A stretch of 64,000 nucleotides of DNA from Marinitoga lauensis (GTDB taxonomy: Bacteria > Thermotogota > Thermotogae > Petrotogales > Petrotogaceae), in NCBI RefSeq assembly GCF_004135675.1, contig NZ_QHLX01000001.1, forward strand, positions 1 to 64,000, in the 5' to 3' direction. A program made the position numbers and the translations under genes. This document shows, piece by piece, positions 28,262 through 39,013 of the stretch (its first letter is position 1; every line of letters begins with the position of its first letter). The notes under the pieces were generated by a model that was not told the origin of the DNA, did not search any database, and saw only the letters and a list, made by a program, of their open reading frames with translations.

Positions 28262-29794
28262 ATGAAAAAATATTTGAAGATAATAAAAAATAAAAGATTA
28301 GAGTTTATTATCCTTTTAATTTTCACATCAGCATTAAGTTTTTTTGAGGGATTAATACAACCATTAATGGTTAAATGGTTGTTTGACGAAGCAATATTGA
28401 AAATGAATTTCAAAAAATTTGTATTACTCAGTATTATTTATCTTGGTTTGGGAATAACATTTGTAATATTGTTCTATATACACAGTCTCTGGAAGAAAAA
28501 GTTTGAAAATAAAATAGTGCTTAATCTGGAATCTGAATTATTAGAAAAAACTTTAAACCATGATTTGAAAGAATATAAAGAAAAGGGTTTTGGATATTTT
28601 GTAAATTCAATACATAAAGATGTTCAAGAAGGAATAGTTCCATATATTGAAATGATTTTAACTATAGTATCAATGATAATATCGGAAATAGCATTATTAA
28701 TTGCCATGTTTTATATATCCTGGAAAGCATCATTGATATTATTTATAATAGTTCCACCATTAATGTATATATCGACTATTGTCAGTCAAAAAGTAAGAGA
28801 TAAGACGGCAATAGAAAGGGAAAAAGAAGGAGAATATATTAATTATTTAACCAATACATTAAAAGCTTTCAAAATATTAAAAACATTTATCAGGATATTT
28901 GAAAAAAGCGCATTCAAACATAGAAAGTATTTAGAAGAATATTTAAATAGTAGTTATGAAAGTCATAAAGCAATAAAATCGGCACAGGTATTAGGAGATA
29001 TAATAAGGAACTCAGCAGATGCAACTTCATTAATTGTTGCAGGATACTTTGTATTAATAGGAAAATTAAGTTTTGGTGGATTTGTAGCAATAATAAACTC
29101 ATTCTGGAGAGCAGTTTCATCACTATTTGGAATAATACAGTCAGTACCGGAATTACAAAGGTTTTCAGAAATACTTGAAAGAATAACGAAATTATTAGAA
29201 TTAAAAGATAAAAGATATTATGAAATAGACAATAAAATAAAACTGGAAAATATCAAGTTGTCATATAAAAATAAAAAAATACTGGACATAAAAGATTTAA
29301 ATATAGAACTAAATAAAAAAATGTTAATAGTAGGACCTAATGGAAGTGGAAAAACAACAATATTGGATATAATATCAGGGCATCTAGCTCCAGATAATGG
29401 AAAAATAATAAGACCGAAAGAAGTATTGTCATTAACCGCACCATTAGAATTACCTGAATTAAAAGTAACTGAATTAATAGAAAATGAAGAAATAATAAAA
29501 AAATTAGGATTGGAAAAATTAAAGGAAAAAGAAGCATCAAAATTATCAGCAGGTGAAAAACAAAAAGTTGGAATAGGATTAACTCTTGAAAATGAAAGTG
29601 TAGCATATATTTTTGATGAACCACTCACAAACATAGATGAAAATAGTAAAAAGAAGATAATAGATTTAATATTGGAAAAAACAAAAAATAAGACTTTAAT
29701 AATGGTCTTACACGGAGAAAAAGAATTCCACAAACTATTTGATGAAAAATTACGTATAGATACAATTAACAATGTAGAAAGTGAAACACTATAA
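28262..29794 (+). CDS. ABC exporter (intact)
   Basis: 510 residues, ATG after GAAAGGGGAT. The N-terminal transmembrane domain has six helices (about residues 15-290). The compact C-terminal ATPase has Walker A GPNGSGKTT, signature LSAGEKQKVGIG, Walker B YIFDEPLTNIDEN and H-loop LHG in place of SH. The nucleotide-binding domain is short (about 180 residues). One of the few unbroken exporters here; first gene of a three-exporter operon under the duplicated promoter. Confidence 0.88.
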   Translation: MKKYLKIIKNKRLEFIILLIFTSALSFFEGLIQPLMVKWLFDEAILKMNFKKFVLLSIIYLGLGITFVILFYIHSLWKKKFENKIVLNLESELLEKTLNHDLKEYKEKGFGYFVNSIHKDVQEGIVPYIEMILTIVSMIISEIALLIAMFYISWKASLILFIIVPPLMYISTIVSQKVRDKTAIEREKEGEYINYLTNTLKAFKILKTFIRIFEKSAFKHRKYLEEYLNSSYESHKAIKSAQVLGDIIRNSADATSLIVAGYFVLIGKLSFGGFVAIINSFWRAVSSLFGIIQSVPELQRFSEILERITKLLELKDKRYYEIDNKIKLENIKLSYKNKKILDIKDLNIELNKKMLIVGPNGSGKTTILDIISGHLAPDNGKIIRPKEVLSLTAPLELPELKVTELIENEEIIKKLGLEKLKEKEASKLSAGEKQKVGIGLTLENESVAYIFDEPLTNIDENSKKKIIDLILEKTKNKTLIMVLHGEKEFHKLFDEKLRIDTINNVESETL

Positions 29795-29919
29795 GCTCAT
29801 AAATCTTCTATACTGTTTTTGCAATTTAGAATTAATATAATGAAACCTTTTAAATCCTCACTATAGATTTTTGATAAAACATATAAAAAATAGTGAATAT
29901 TCAAAATAGGAGATATAAA

Positions 29920-31700
29920 ATGAAAAGTTTAAAATTATTGTTTAAATACATTATAATATATTCTTTTAAAAAAGCACCATTTCTATCAATAGCATATTTT
30001 ATTATAGAAATACTAAGTTATGCTATTCCGGGAATAAAAATAATAATTGCTGCATTATTTATCGATGCAGTTCAAATTGTTATTAATAACGGGAATTTAA
30101 ATAAAAATTTCTTACTAATATCTTTTTTATTTTTTATAATGTTTTTAATAAATCATATTATAAATCTAATATCAAAACATATTTACATTAAACTATCTAA
30201 AAAAGTTGATAGTCAAATTGAAGGAGAAATTTTAAGGAAAAATGCCAGATTGAAATATGATATATTAGAAAATCATGAAAATTATGAATTAATTGAAAGA
30301 ATATATGATAATTCCGAAAATGCAATAACAATGGGATTAAACGAAATAAGTTCATTTATGAAAATTATAGTGGAAATATTATCAATATCAGCAATAATAA
30401 TGAAAAACAGCATATTAATAGGAATAATAGTATTTGCATTATTAATACTTATGGCAATAATAGGTTATTATAGTGGAGAGCAGGAATATGAATCATATAC
30501 AAAGTCTATGAAGTATTTTCGCAAAGCAAAAGTTTATGATTTGATGTTAAATGCAGGTGAAATGGCAGATGAACGAATATTATTTGATTATGGAGATAAT
30601 ATAGCAAATAAATTTGAGGAACTATATGAAAAAGGTAGAAGAATAGATATAAAAATAACAAAGAAAAATATAATAAGAATCAAACTTTTAAGTATATTAA
30701 TGTCTGGGTTGGCTTTTGGCATTTCTGCAAGTTTATTACTAGTTTTAAAATCTGGAAAAATAACCTCAGGAATGTTTATCAGTATAACAGGTGCAGTATT
30801 CAACTTAATACATCCCATGTCCTGGACATTTTCAAATATAGTAAAGGACTTAATAAGGCGTATAAATTATATAAAAGATTATAAGGAGTTTATGAAATTA
30901 TCAGAAATAGAAAGAGATATACATGAAACAATAAAAAATATTGAAGATGTTGAAATAATAGAATTAAAAAATATTTCATTTAAATACCCAAAATCAAATA
31001 AATGGATATATAATAATCTTAATCTAAAATTAGAAAAAGGAAAAACATATGCATTTGTAGGTGAAAATGGAGCGGGAAAAACAACAATAATAAAATTATT
31101 ACTTGGATTATATGAGGATTATAAAGGAGAAATATATATTAATAACAAGAGACAAAAAATACGAATTTAGAAGATTGGTATAAATATTTTTCAGTTGTTT
31201 ATCAGGACTATGTAAAATATTCATTATCTTTAGAGAAGAATATAAAAATAGGAGACATAAAAAAGAATAATAATGAATTATATAATAATATACTTAAATT
31301 AACTGATATTGAGAAAATAATTGAAAATCTACCTGAAAAAGAAAAAACAAAACTTGGATATATTAATGGGAATGGTCATAATTTATCAGAAGGCCAATGG
31401 CAAAAAGTAATTATGGCAAGAGCTTTATACAGAGATGCTCCAATACAAATACTTGATGAACCAACAGCATCACTTGATCCTATAGCTGAAAGAGAAGTAT
31501 TTGAAAAATTTTTTTCTATTCCATATAAATCGATAAAGATTTTAATTACACATAGATTGGGCGGAATAAGATATACAGATGAGATAATAGTTTTTTCAGA
31601 TGGAAAAATCATCGAAAGAGGAAGCCATGATGAATTAATTAGAAAAAAGGGTGTATATTATGAAATGTTTGAAAAACAAAGAAGATGGTATGGTGAATAA
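29920..31700 (+). CDS. ABC exporter, first half of a probable heterodimer, one frameshift
   Basis: ATG 29920 after AGGAGATAT. The transmembrane domain is followed by Walker A GENGAGKTT; the frame breaks near 31157 and continues (EDWYKYFSVVYQDYVKYSLSL...) to 31700 with signature LSEGQWQKVIMARAL, Walker B IQILDEPTASLDP and H-loop THR. About 594 residues joined. The stop overlaps the start of the next exporter, and both share the unusual SxGQWQKV signature and DEPTASLDPIAE, so they are close paralogues likely to pair. Confidence 0.82.
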
Positions 31701-33482
31701 CACAACAAAACTGTTTGATGTATTTATCGATATTGCAAAAATATCACCTATAAGATTTTCTTTGCAATACGTATTTTCAATAATTGATGCAATATCATTA
31801 GGTATGGTTACAGTTCAAATGCAAAAGGTGTTTGATAATGCTATCAATTATTTTAATAATAATGGTGAATACAAAATAATATTAATAAATCTTATATATT
31901 TAATGGTGTTTGCGATACTATCAGAAGTTTCAAGTGGAATATCAGAATATTTTGGAGAGTATTATCATGACATCACATTAAAAACAGTATTAAAAAATTT
32001 AAATTTAAAAATTTCAAAAATATCACCAAATTATTTTAATGTTCCAGAAAATAGAAATATGATTAATTCTGCAATAATAGGTGCTAAATCAGTAAGAGGA
32101 TTATTAAATATAATTATGGATATATTATTTTTGTATATTCCGTACTATATATTTATAGAGTTGTATCTGATATATTTAAGCCCATTATTGGGAATAAGTA
32201 TATTATTAATATTTATTCCAACATTGATTTCACAAATTATAAAAAGAAATATTATGAAAAAATTGAAGAAGCACATGCTCCTTTGCGAAGAGAAAAGGAA
32301 ACATATTCAGCTTATATAAAAAATAAAAATTATTTAAAAGAAACACGTACATTAGGTGCAACAGAATTTATATTTAATTTATTTAAAACAACTACGTATA
32401 ATTACTATGACTTAAAATTGCTTTATCAAAAAAAATTAAACAAAATAGAGGCAATATCAAAATTAATAAATATAATCGGTTACATGAGCATTTTGGGATT
32501 AAGCATATATTTAATAATAGATAATAAAATAACTGTTGGAGCATTCGCTGCTGTATATGCATCTATTTCAAATTTATTTGGATTATTTGAAGAAATATTT
32601 GAATACAGACTCCATGATGTAGTAGAAATATTTGTGAAAGTAAAAAAATACATAAACTTTTTAAATTTTGAGGAAAACTCAAATGGTGGAAAAAATATTA
32701 TAGATGAAATAACAAACATAGAATTAAAAAATGTATATTTTACATATCCATCAGGAAAAGCTGCAATTAAAAATGTCAATTTGAAAATAAAAAAAGGAGA
32801 TCGAATAGCGATTATAGGAAAAAATGGTGCAGGAAAGACAACATTATCGAAATTAATATTGGGATTATATAAACCGGAAAAAGGAGAAATATATTATAAT
32901 GGAATAGCCTCTTCTTTATTATCCTCAGAAACAATAATAAAAAAAGGAACAGCAGTATTTCAGAATTTTAATAAATATAAGATTACCTTAAGAGAAAATA
33001 TTGCTATTAGTAATATGAAAGATGAAAATAATGAAGAAAAAATAAAAAATACGTTGAACTATATAGGAATAAATTATAACGATAAAAAATTTATTAACAG
33101 CATAAATACAATATTATCAAAGGAATTTGAAGGTATCGAACTTTCAGGAGGACAATGGCAAAAAGTAGCAATAGGAAGAGGAATATTCAAAGATTACGAT
33201 ATTATAATCCTTGATGAACCAACAGCATCACTTGATCCTATAGCTGAAAATGAATTATATGAAAAATTTGAAGAAATAAGCAGAGAAAAAATAGCGATAA
33301 TAATAACTCATAGATTAGCCTCTATAAAATATTGCAACAAAATAGCGATTATGGACAATGGAAAAATAATTGATATAGGAACTCATGAGGAATTGATTAA
33401 TAGGTCAGAATATTATAGAAACTTATGGTATGCTCAGGCGGAATTATATATTAATGACTCAAAAAATAAGATCCCTTCCTGA
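31690..33482 (+). CDS. ABC exporter, second half of the probable heterodimer, one frameshift
   Basis: ATG 31690 (MVNNTTKLFDVFIDIAKISP) overlaps the preceding gene by 11 bases. The frame shifts near 32250 in an A run (YYEKIEEAHAPLRREKETYS is restored). Walker A GKNGAGKTT, signature LSGGQWQKVAIGRG, Walker B IIILDEPTASLDP, H-loop THR. About 598 residues. A good terminator follows at 33470. Confidence 0.84.
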
Positions 33483-33519
33483 CTTTATAAAATAAAAACA
33501 GGAAGGGATTTTTCTTTTT
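33470..33519 (+). terminator. Terminator of the exporter operon
   Basis: ATCCCTTCCTG at 33470 pairs with CAGGAAGGGAT and is followed by TTTTTCTTTTT. The left arm overlaps the end of the exporter gene; the loop is about 22 bases. Confidence 0.85.
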
Positions 33520-33551
33520 ATAATCCTTTATTTATGCTATGTTTGATAAAT

Positions 33552-33583
33552 TTACTTCAGTAAATCTACGTTTACCGAAGTAA
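33552..33583. repeat. Inverted repeat, left member
   Basis: TTACTTCAGTAAA, loop TCTACG, TTTACCGAAGTAA: a 13-bp stem with one mismatch. Its arms match those of the repeat at 34168. Confidence 0.75.
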
Positions 33584-34167
33584 AAAAACATTATTTAGTT
33601 TAATTAAAATCCAATAATAATGCTTCTTTAGTATTTTTACTCTACTGATTTTTCTTTTCTCATAATTTTTGTTTCCTATAATTTTTCTTTTATATTATAT
33701 ATAATAAAATGGATTATATGATATTTACTGCTGTATACATTATATATAATATATACAATGCATAATATCATACAATTTAAATATTTTGTTTTATAAAGAA
33801 TGGGATTGTTTATATTTTATATTATATAATACATTTTATTATATACAATGCATTTAATATTGGGCGTTATAAAATAACTTTTTCTTGTATAAATAATATA
33901 AAATTTATAACGATGTATATAATATATATTGTATTTGTATATTCTATAAAAACAAACAAAAGACTATTTGGTCATAAGTGTATTTTATATTTTGTTTAAA
34001 AATAATAAACAAAATATATAATGCATATATGATATATATTATATATTTTCATTAGAAGAAATAACAGATTTTTTCTTTTTTCTCTTTAAGATATATTTGC
34101 TAATATCAATATTTCATCTTTTAAAAAACAATATATAAGCTATTTTATGCTTTATTAAAGGCTTTTT

Positions 34168-34203
34168 ATTAACTTCGGTAAATTTCGATTTACCGAAGTT
34201 AAT
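34168..34203. repeat. Perfect inverted repeat with TTCG loop, right member
   Basis: ATTAACTTCGGTAAAT, loop TTCG, and its exact complement: a perfect 16-bp stem. As RNA it would form a very stable UUCG-capped hairpin. No T run follows on the plus strand, so it is not a standard terminator. Confidence 0.8.
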
Positions 34204-34452
34204 AATTAAAAATTTTATCAAAAAATATATCTATTAAAAATTTGCGATTTTAAGAGTATATTTTTCAGAAAATATATAATTTATTATAGAAAATTTTTAT
34301 CAACTCTTATAGCTCAAAATTCTTTTTAAGATAAAGTAACGGAAATATTATTAAATAATTATGGATGTTTATTGTTTTAAAAAAATTGGTTTGACAATTT
34401 GATATTAAATATATATAATTATATTAGATAAACTTCAAGTGGGTGAAAGATT

Positions 34453-35906
34453 ATGGGATTGCTTGATGAGATAAAAAAAGGAGAAAATAAAAAATTAGAA
34501 TTTAAAGAAAAATTATCGTCAGATTATAATACTTTCTTAAAAACAGTTGTAGCATTTGCTAATGGAAGTGGTGGTAAAATTGTTTTTGGTATTAATGATA
34601 AAACAAAAAGAATAATTGGCATTTCTGATGATGAACTTTTTAGTCTTTCAGATAAGATTTCAAATTTAATATCTGAAAAATGTTATCCTATGATAATTCC
34701 GGAAATATATGTTCAAAACATTGATGGAAAAAATTTATTAATAGTGGAGATTTATCCAGGACAATCAAAACCATATTTTTTAAAACATAAAGGAAATATT
34801 ATGAAATCTTATATAAGAGTTGGAGCAACAACAAGGGTTGCCGATGAAAATATTATAAAATCACTGGAGAGAGAAAAATTAAATATTTCTTATGATGAAG
34901 AAATACTTTTTTCTTATGAACCTGATGAGAAAGATTTTAATGAATTAAAAAAGGATTTTTATAATTTTACTAAAAAAGAACTATCAAAAAATAAGATGTT
35001 AAATCTTAAAATTTTGAGAATGTATAATAAAAAAAGCTTTTTGTCTATTGGTGGCGCTTTAATTATTGGGAAAAACGATATTTTTGAATTTTCTGGTATT
35101 AAATGTGCTCGATTCAAAGGAAATGATGTTTCAGAATTTATAGATAGTAAAGATTATTATGGACCTTTATATAAAATTGCAGATGAAGCTATGACTTTTG
35201 CAAAAACACACATTGAAAAAAGGATTATAATAAAAGATTTACAACATGAAGAAAATTTTATTATACCGATTCCGGTAATAAGAGAAGCAATAATTAATGC
35301 AATTGTACATCGGGATTATACAATTAATTCTGATATTAAGTTTGCGATTTTTGATAATCGAATTGAAATAACTTCACCTGGAGGATTACCTGGAAATCTT
35401 GATGTCGATGCAATTAAAGATGGACGCTCTGAAATCAGGAATAAGGTTATTGCAAGATTTTTTAAAGAAATTGGTTATATTGAACAGTGGGGACAGGTAT
35501 AAAAAGAATTATTGAATTATGTAAAAAAAATGGTTTAAAAGAACCAGAATTTGTAGATGATGGAAGATATTTTAAAGTTATTATATATAAGGTAACCAAA
35601 GATAATCTCAAACCAGAAATAAATTATTTTTCGGAAACTGCCGGAAAAGTGCCGGAAACTGCCGGAAAAGTGCCGGAAACTGCCGGAAAAGTGCCGGAAA
35701 CTGCCGGAATATTATCAAAAAATATAGATTTTAATGAAAAAATAAAAGAATTTTTATTGCTTAATAATAAGATAACTCGAAAGGATGTTGAAGCCATTCT
35801 TAATGTAAAGGAGCGAAGAGCTAGAGATATTTTGAAAAAATATGTTGAAAAAGGATTTTTACAAAAATATGGGCAGGGAAGAAATACTTATTATAAATTA
35901 AAATAA
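34453..35906 (+). CDS. AlbA_2/Schlafen-type DNA-binding protein with HATPase_c_4 domain, one frameshift
   Basis: ATG 34453. The N-terminal AlbA_2 domain reads EFKEKLSSDY and FANGSGGKIVFGINDKTK. The middle has IPVIREAIINAIVHRDY and ITSPGGLPG, as in the RecG-like regulator family. The frame breaks at 35496 (EQWGQV-stop; one A restores EQWGTGIKRIIE) and continues to 35906 with a linker of 7-residue repeats ETAGKVP and a C-terminal winged-helix-like end (ILNVKERRARDILKKYVEKG). About 484 residues. Predicted transcription regulator; its ligand is unknown. Confidence 0.8.
35632..35708 (+). repeat. Tandem 21-bp repeat encoding ETAGKVP
   Basis: Three full copies plus a partial of a 21-base unit (GGAAACTGCCGGAAAAGTGC and so on), keeping the reading frame. 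It forms the linker between the ATPase-like and winged-helix parts. The GC content is clearly higher than the surroundings. Confidence 0.9.
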
Positions 35907-35926
35907 TATATCGAAAGGAGATAAAT

Positions 35927-36837
35927 ATGGAACTTCACAAAATTAAAGAAAATATATACTATATTGGTGATACTACAAATATTGGAGTAATAGTAGTAAA
36001 TGAAGGTAATGATGTATTAATTATAGATAGTGGAAGTGATGATTCAAAAGGAAGAAGGATATTAAAAACATTAGAAGACAATGGTTTTAAGATTAAATAT
36101 ATAATAAATACTCATATGCATGCAGATCACATTGGAGGAAATCATTATATTCAGAAACATAGACCAGATGTAAATATCTTAACTACAAGAGCAGAACTAA
36201 GTATGATAGAAAATCCTATATATATGCCATATTTTCTATATTCTGGAGCATACCCGATAAAGGAATTGCGACATAAATTTCTTCTTGCTAAGCCATCTCA
36301 TGTAACACAAATTATTGATAATGAAAATACATCAATAAAATTAGATGATATTGAAATTAATTTAATTCCCCTTGATGGACATACGGAATATCAAAAAGGA
36401 ATATTATACGATAATGTTTTGTTTTGCGGAGATTCTTTAATTTCCAAGGAATTGTTGGAAAAACATAAAATCCCTGTTAATGTTAATATAGAAAAGACTA
36501 AAGAAACACTTTTGAAATTACAAAATTCCAAATACGATTATTATATTCCTTCTCATGGCCTTTATTAACTAATGTTGAAATTAAAGATTTGGCTCAGTTA
36601 AATTATCAACGTATTGAAGAAATTGAAATAAAGATATTAAAATATTTGGAAGAAGATAAATCAACAGAAAAAATTGTTTCCTACTTACTTTACTCATATG
36701 GTTTAGAAATAAACAATGCAACATTATATTATTTATACAATACTACAATTTTAGCCTTTTTACAATATTTAAGGGAAAATAAAAAAATTGAATTTAAGAT
36801 AAAAAATAACATTCCATATTGGCATAACTTAATATAA
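35927..36837 (+). CDS. MBL-fold metallohydrolase with C-terminal extension, one frameshift
   Basis: ATG after GAAAGGAG. The zinc motif THMHADHIGG is near residue 65, with later ligands in LDGHTEYQKG, LFCGDSL and IPSHG. The frame breaks at 36565 (a C run; PLLTNVE follows when restored) and continues 36589-36837 as a helical extension ending PYWHNLI. About 303 residues. A generic hydrolase; the C-terminal part resembles a small winged helix, as in some RNase Z/glyoxalase-like relatives. Substrate unknown. Confidence 0.8.
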
Positions 36838-36876
36838 TATATGCCCCTAAAAGTAATTTAGGGGTATATTTTTTAG
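36838..36876. terminator. Bidirectional terminator
   Basis: ATATGCCCCTAAA and TTTAGGGGTATAT pair around a short loop, followed by TTTTTT; it lies between convergent genes. Confidence 0.85.
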
Positions 36877-37115
36877 ATTGTCTTACCTTTTTCCTCATTG
36901 CTGTTGGAATCTATATATAAGTAAGTTCCTGAGATATCCTTTAAATAAATTTTTCCTTCATTAGTATAATATATTTGATATTTATTATTATCAGCAAATG
37001 CAAGAATTGAATTTTTATTCAATTCTAACTCTGAAGCTTTTTTTAATTTTTTGTAATATTTAAGTTCATCAATATCATTATAAAATAACTCTTTTACTTT
37101 TTTTCTATAGTCCAT
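36873..37115 (-). CDS. Small protein of unknown function
   Basis: 80 residues, Lys/Tyr-rich, no signal peptide or membrane segment. The second half has a beta-hairpin-like pattern (KYQIYYTNEGKIYLKDI, then TYLYID). The ribosome site is weak (GTGGG). Convergent with the MBL gene and downstream of the methyltransferase. No family recognised; it may be real because of the shared terminator. Confidence 0.5.
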   Translation of the reverse strand: MDYRKKVKELFYNDIDELKYYKKLKKASELELNKNSILAFADNNKYQIYYTNEGKIYLKDISGTYLYIDSNSNEEKGKTI

Positions 37116-37169
37116 AATCCCACATCCATAACCCTTATATAAATATTATATCATATAAACCCATTAATG

Positions 37170-37889
37170 TCAATAATTATTATAAAATTTAACATTTTTT
37201 CTAATTGATTTAATTATAATAAAGTGTGGTTTTTTAATTAATTTAATATAATTTTTCTTATCTACTTCTAAAAATTTTTTTGTTGGTTTGGGTTCAACAA
37301 CTTTTTCTACTAAGAAATGATTTTTATTTAATGCATCGAAAATATCGTTAAAAGATCTATGATAAAAATAAACAGGTACTTTATTTATATAATCTTCCAA
37401 CAAAACTTCTTCAAAATAATTATCTAAACTAAAATATAAATAAGTCATAATAGGATGATGTATTGAAAAAACGAGACGTCCTCCTTTTTTTAAAATTCTA
37501 CTGAATTCATTTAAAGTGAAACTTAAATTTTTTACATAATGCAAAGTTAAAGAAGAGATTATTAAGTCGAAATACTCATTTTTAAATGGAAGTTTCTTAT
37601 TTAAATTTGCTTCTATAATAGTAGCCTTATTTCCCACTCTTTTTTTTGCTGCGTCAATCATTTTATTTGAAAAATCAATTCCTGCAACTTTTTCTGCTTT
37701 ATTTTTTATTAACCATTCTAAATAATATCCAGCTCCACAACCTGCATCTAATACTTTTAGTCCTTTTACATTTCCAATAGTTTTTATCATAGCAGGTCTT
37801 TCATAATATGCATTAAAAGACTTTGTATCTACATCATTTTCATAATGTGAGGCTAATTTATTATAATTTATTTTCAATTTTTTTTCCAT
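37170..37889 (-). CDS. Class I SAM-dependent methyltransferase
   Basis: 239 residues. Motif I is LDAGCGAGYYLEWL near residue 47, motif II AGIDFSNKMI, then YFDLIISSLTLHYV and LKKGGRLVFSIHHPI. These place it in the small-molecule/ubiquinone-like methyltransferase group; the substrate is unknown. Intact, with an AGGT-type site before ATG 37889. Confidence 0.88.
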   Translation of the reverse strand: MEKKLKINYNKLASHYENDVDTKSFNAYYERPAMIKTIGNVKGLKVLDAGCGAGYYLEWLIKNKAEKVAGIDFSNKMIDAAKKRVGNKATIIEANLNKKLPFKNEYFDLIISSLTLHYVKNLSFTLNEFSRILKKGGRLVFSIHHPIMTYLYFSLDNYFEEVLLEDYINKVPVYFYHRSFNDIFDALNKNHFLVEKVVEPKPTKKFLEVDKKNYIKLIKKPHFIIIKSIRKNVKFYNNY

Positions 37890-37990
37890 GGAAAAACCTC
37901 GCTTTTATATTTTTTTTATTATATCATGTTATGTTTTCAATACTTTCTCTATGGTATAATAAAAATGAAAATATTATTATTTGGGGTGAA

Positions 37991-38919
37991 ATTATATATA
38001 AAAAAGATATTTCTAATATAAAATTAGATTTTAATATTATAGAAAAAATAAAAAAACATATATTAAATAAAAAAATCCTGCATACAACTCATTATCTCTC
38101 AGATTGCGACGGAATAGCTTCAGTATACTGGGTAAAAGTGTATTTGGTGGTAATTATTATATATCATATCCAGAGTTAAGAAGTGGTAGTGGATTGATTG
38201 ATTTTCTTGATTTACACAATAATTCAGCTGATGTTGATTCATATGATATATACTTTATATATGATACATCAAATTATGAAGATATTAATTTTATAAATTT
38301 AAAAAATAAAGAATATATTGTTTTTGACCATCATTCAAAAATTGATGAATATTTTATAGAAAAAGCTAATTTTCATTATATAAAAAAATCAAGTGCAAAT
38401 GTTATAAATTTATATGAATTGTCAGTAAAGAATTCTATAGTTTTAAAAAATGAAATATTATTATCTTTTGCTATTGCTTTATATACAGATACTTTAATGT
38501 TTAGAACGGCAAGGGAAAAAGAATTTTTTTATTTCTCAAAATTTCTGGGAAATAATAAATTTGAAACTATACTTAATATTATTTATTCTAAAAATATTGA
38601 TTTAAACGAATTTCTTCATTCATTGAATCAAATGAAATTGTATAATATAAATAGATTAAAAATTGCGGTTATCAAGTTTAATGATATTAACTTATATCAA
38701 GCTTTTTTAGATGGTTTGTTAGATGTTTTAGGAATAGATATAGTAATTGGTATATTGCCATTTGGAATTAAGATTCAAATGAAAAAGAAATATGTTCAAA
38801 AGATATATCATAAATTACTTATACCCATTCAAAAAAAATTTAATATAAAAAAAGTTCATGGAATATGGATTGATTTTTTTGATTATAAAATAATTCTAGA
38901 TATTTTGAAACATTATTAA
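37991..38919 (+). CDS. DHH-family phosphoesterase, frameshifted; start uncertain
   Basis: The frame with TTHYLSDCDGIAS (DHH motif I variant) opens near 37991 just after GGGGTGA, but no ATG/GTG/TTG is found at the right place, so the start codon may be mis-sequenced or non-standard (ATT/ATA). A G-run frameshift near 38132 restores YWGKSVFGGNYY and leads to the open part ending at 38919. It contains the DHH signature FDHHSKIDEYF and ALYTDTLMFRTA. About 310 residues. Likely an NrnA-type oligoribonuclease or pAp phosphatase relative. Confidence 0.68.
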
Positions 38920-39013
38920 ACAGATAAATTTTACTTTATCTTTATTTCTTTATCCTTTTTTAATGATATAATAAAAATAAATATGAATTTATTTTAAACC
39001 AGGAGGGATTATT

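Larger units (their letters stand above)
33520..34452. other. Gene-free, extremely AT-rich region with inverted repeats
   Basis: No frame with a ribosome site is found on either strand. The region holds many alternating TA tracts, a recurring TATACAATGCAT element (about 33754 and 33844) and related ATGCATATATGAT. Two homologous inverted repeats lie near its ends (33552-33583 and 34168-34203). A likely promoter for the gene at 34453 is TTGACA near 34391 with TATAAT near 34413. Possible roles: structured RNA, MITE remnant or a chromosome-structure site; none can be proven here. Confidence 0.5.

Noticed and set aside
28177-28413. 78-residue minus-strand open frame over the duplicated promoter and start of the exporter
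   Set aside because: It overlaps a clear promoter and a well supported gene; no counterpart exists at the first promoter copy.
33700-34050. TA-rich tracts considered as a replication origin
   Set aside because: No DnaA-box clusters or origin-associated genes (dnaA, dnaN) are seen nearby.
35632-35708. Tandem repeats considered as a CRISPR array
   Set aside because: Units are contiguous 21-mers without spacers and are in frame in a coding region.
37823-37990. Upstream extension of the DHH protein
   Set aside because: The extension overlaps the divergent methyltransferase start region and is hydrophobic low-complexity sequence unlike the family.
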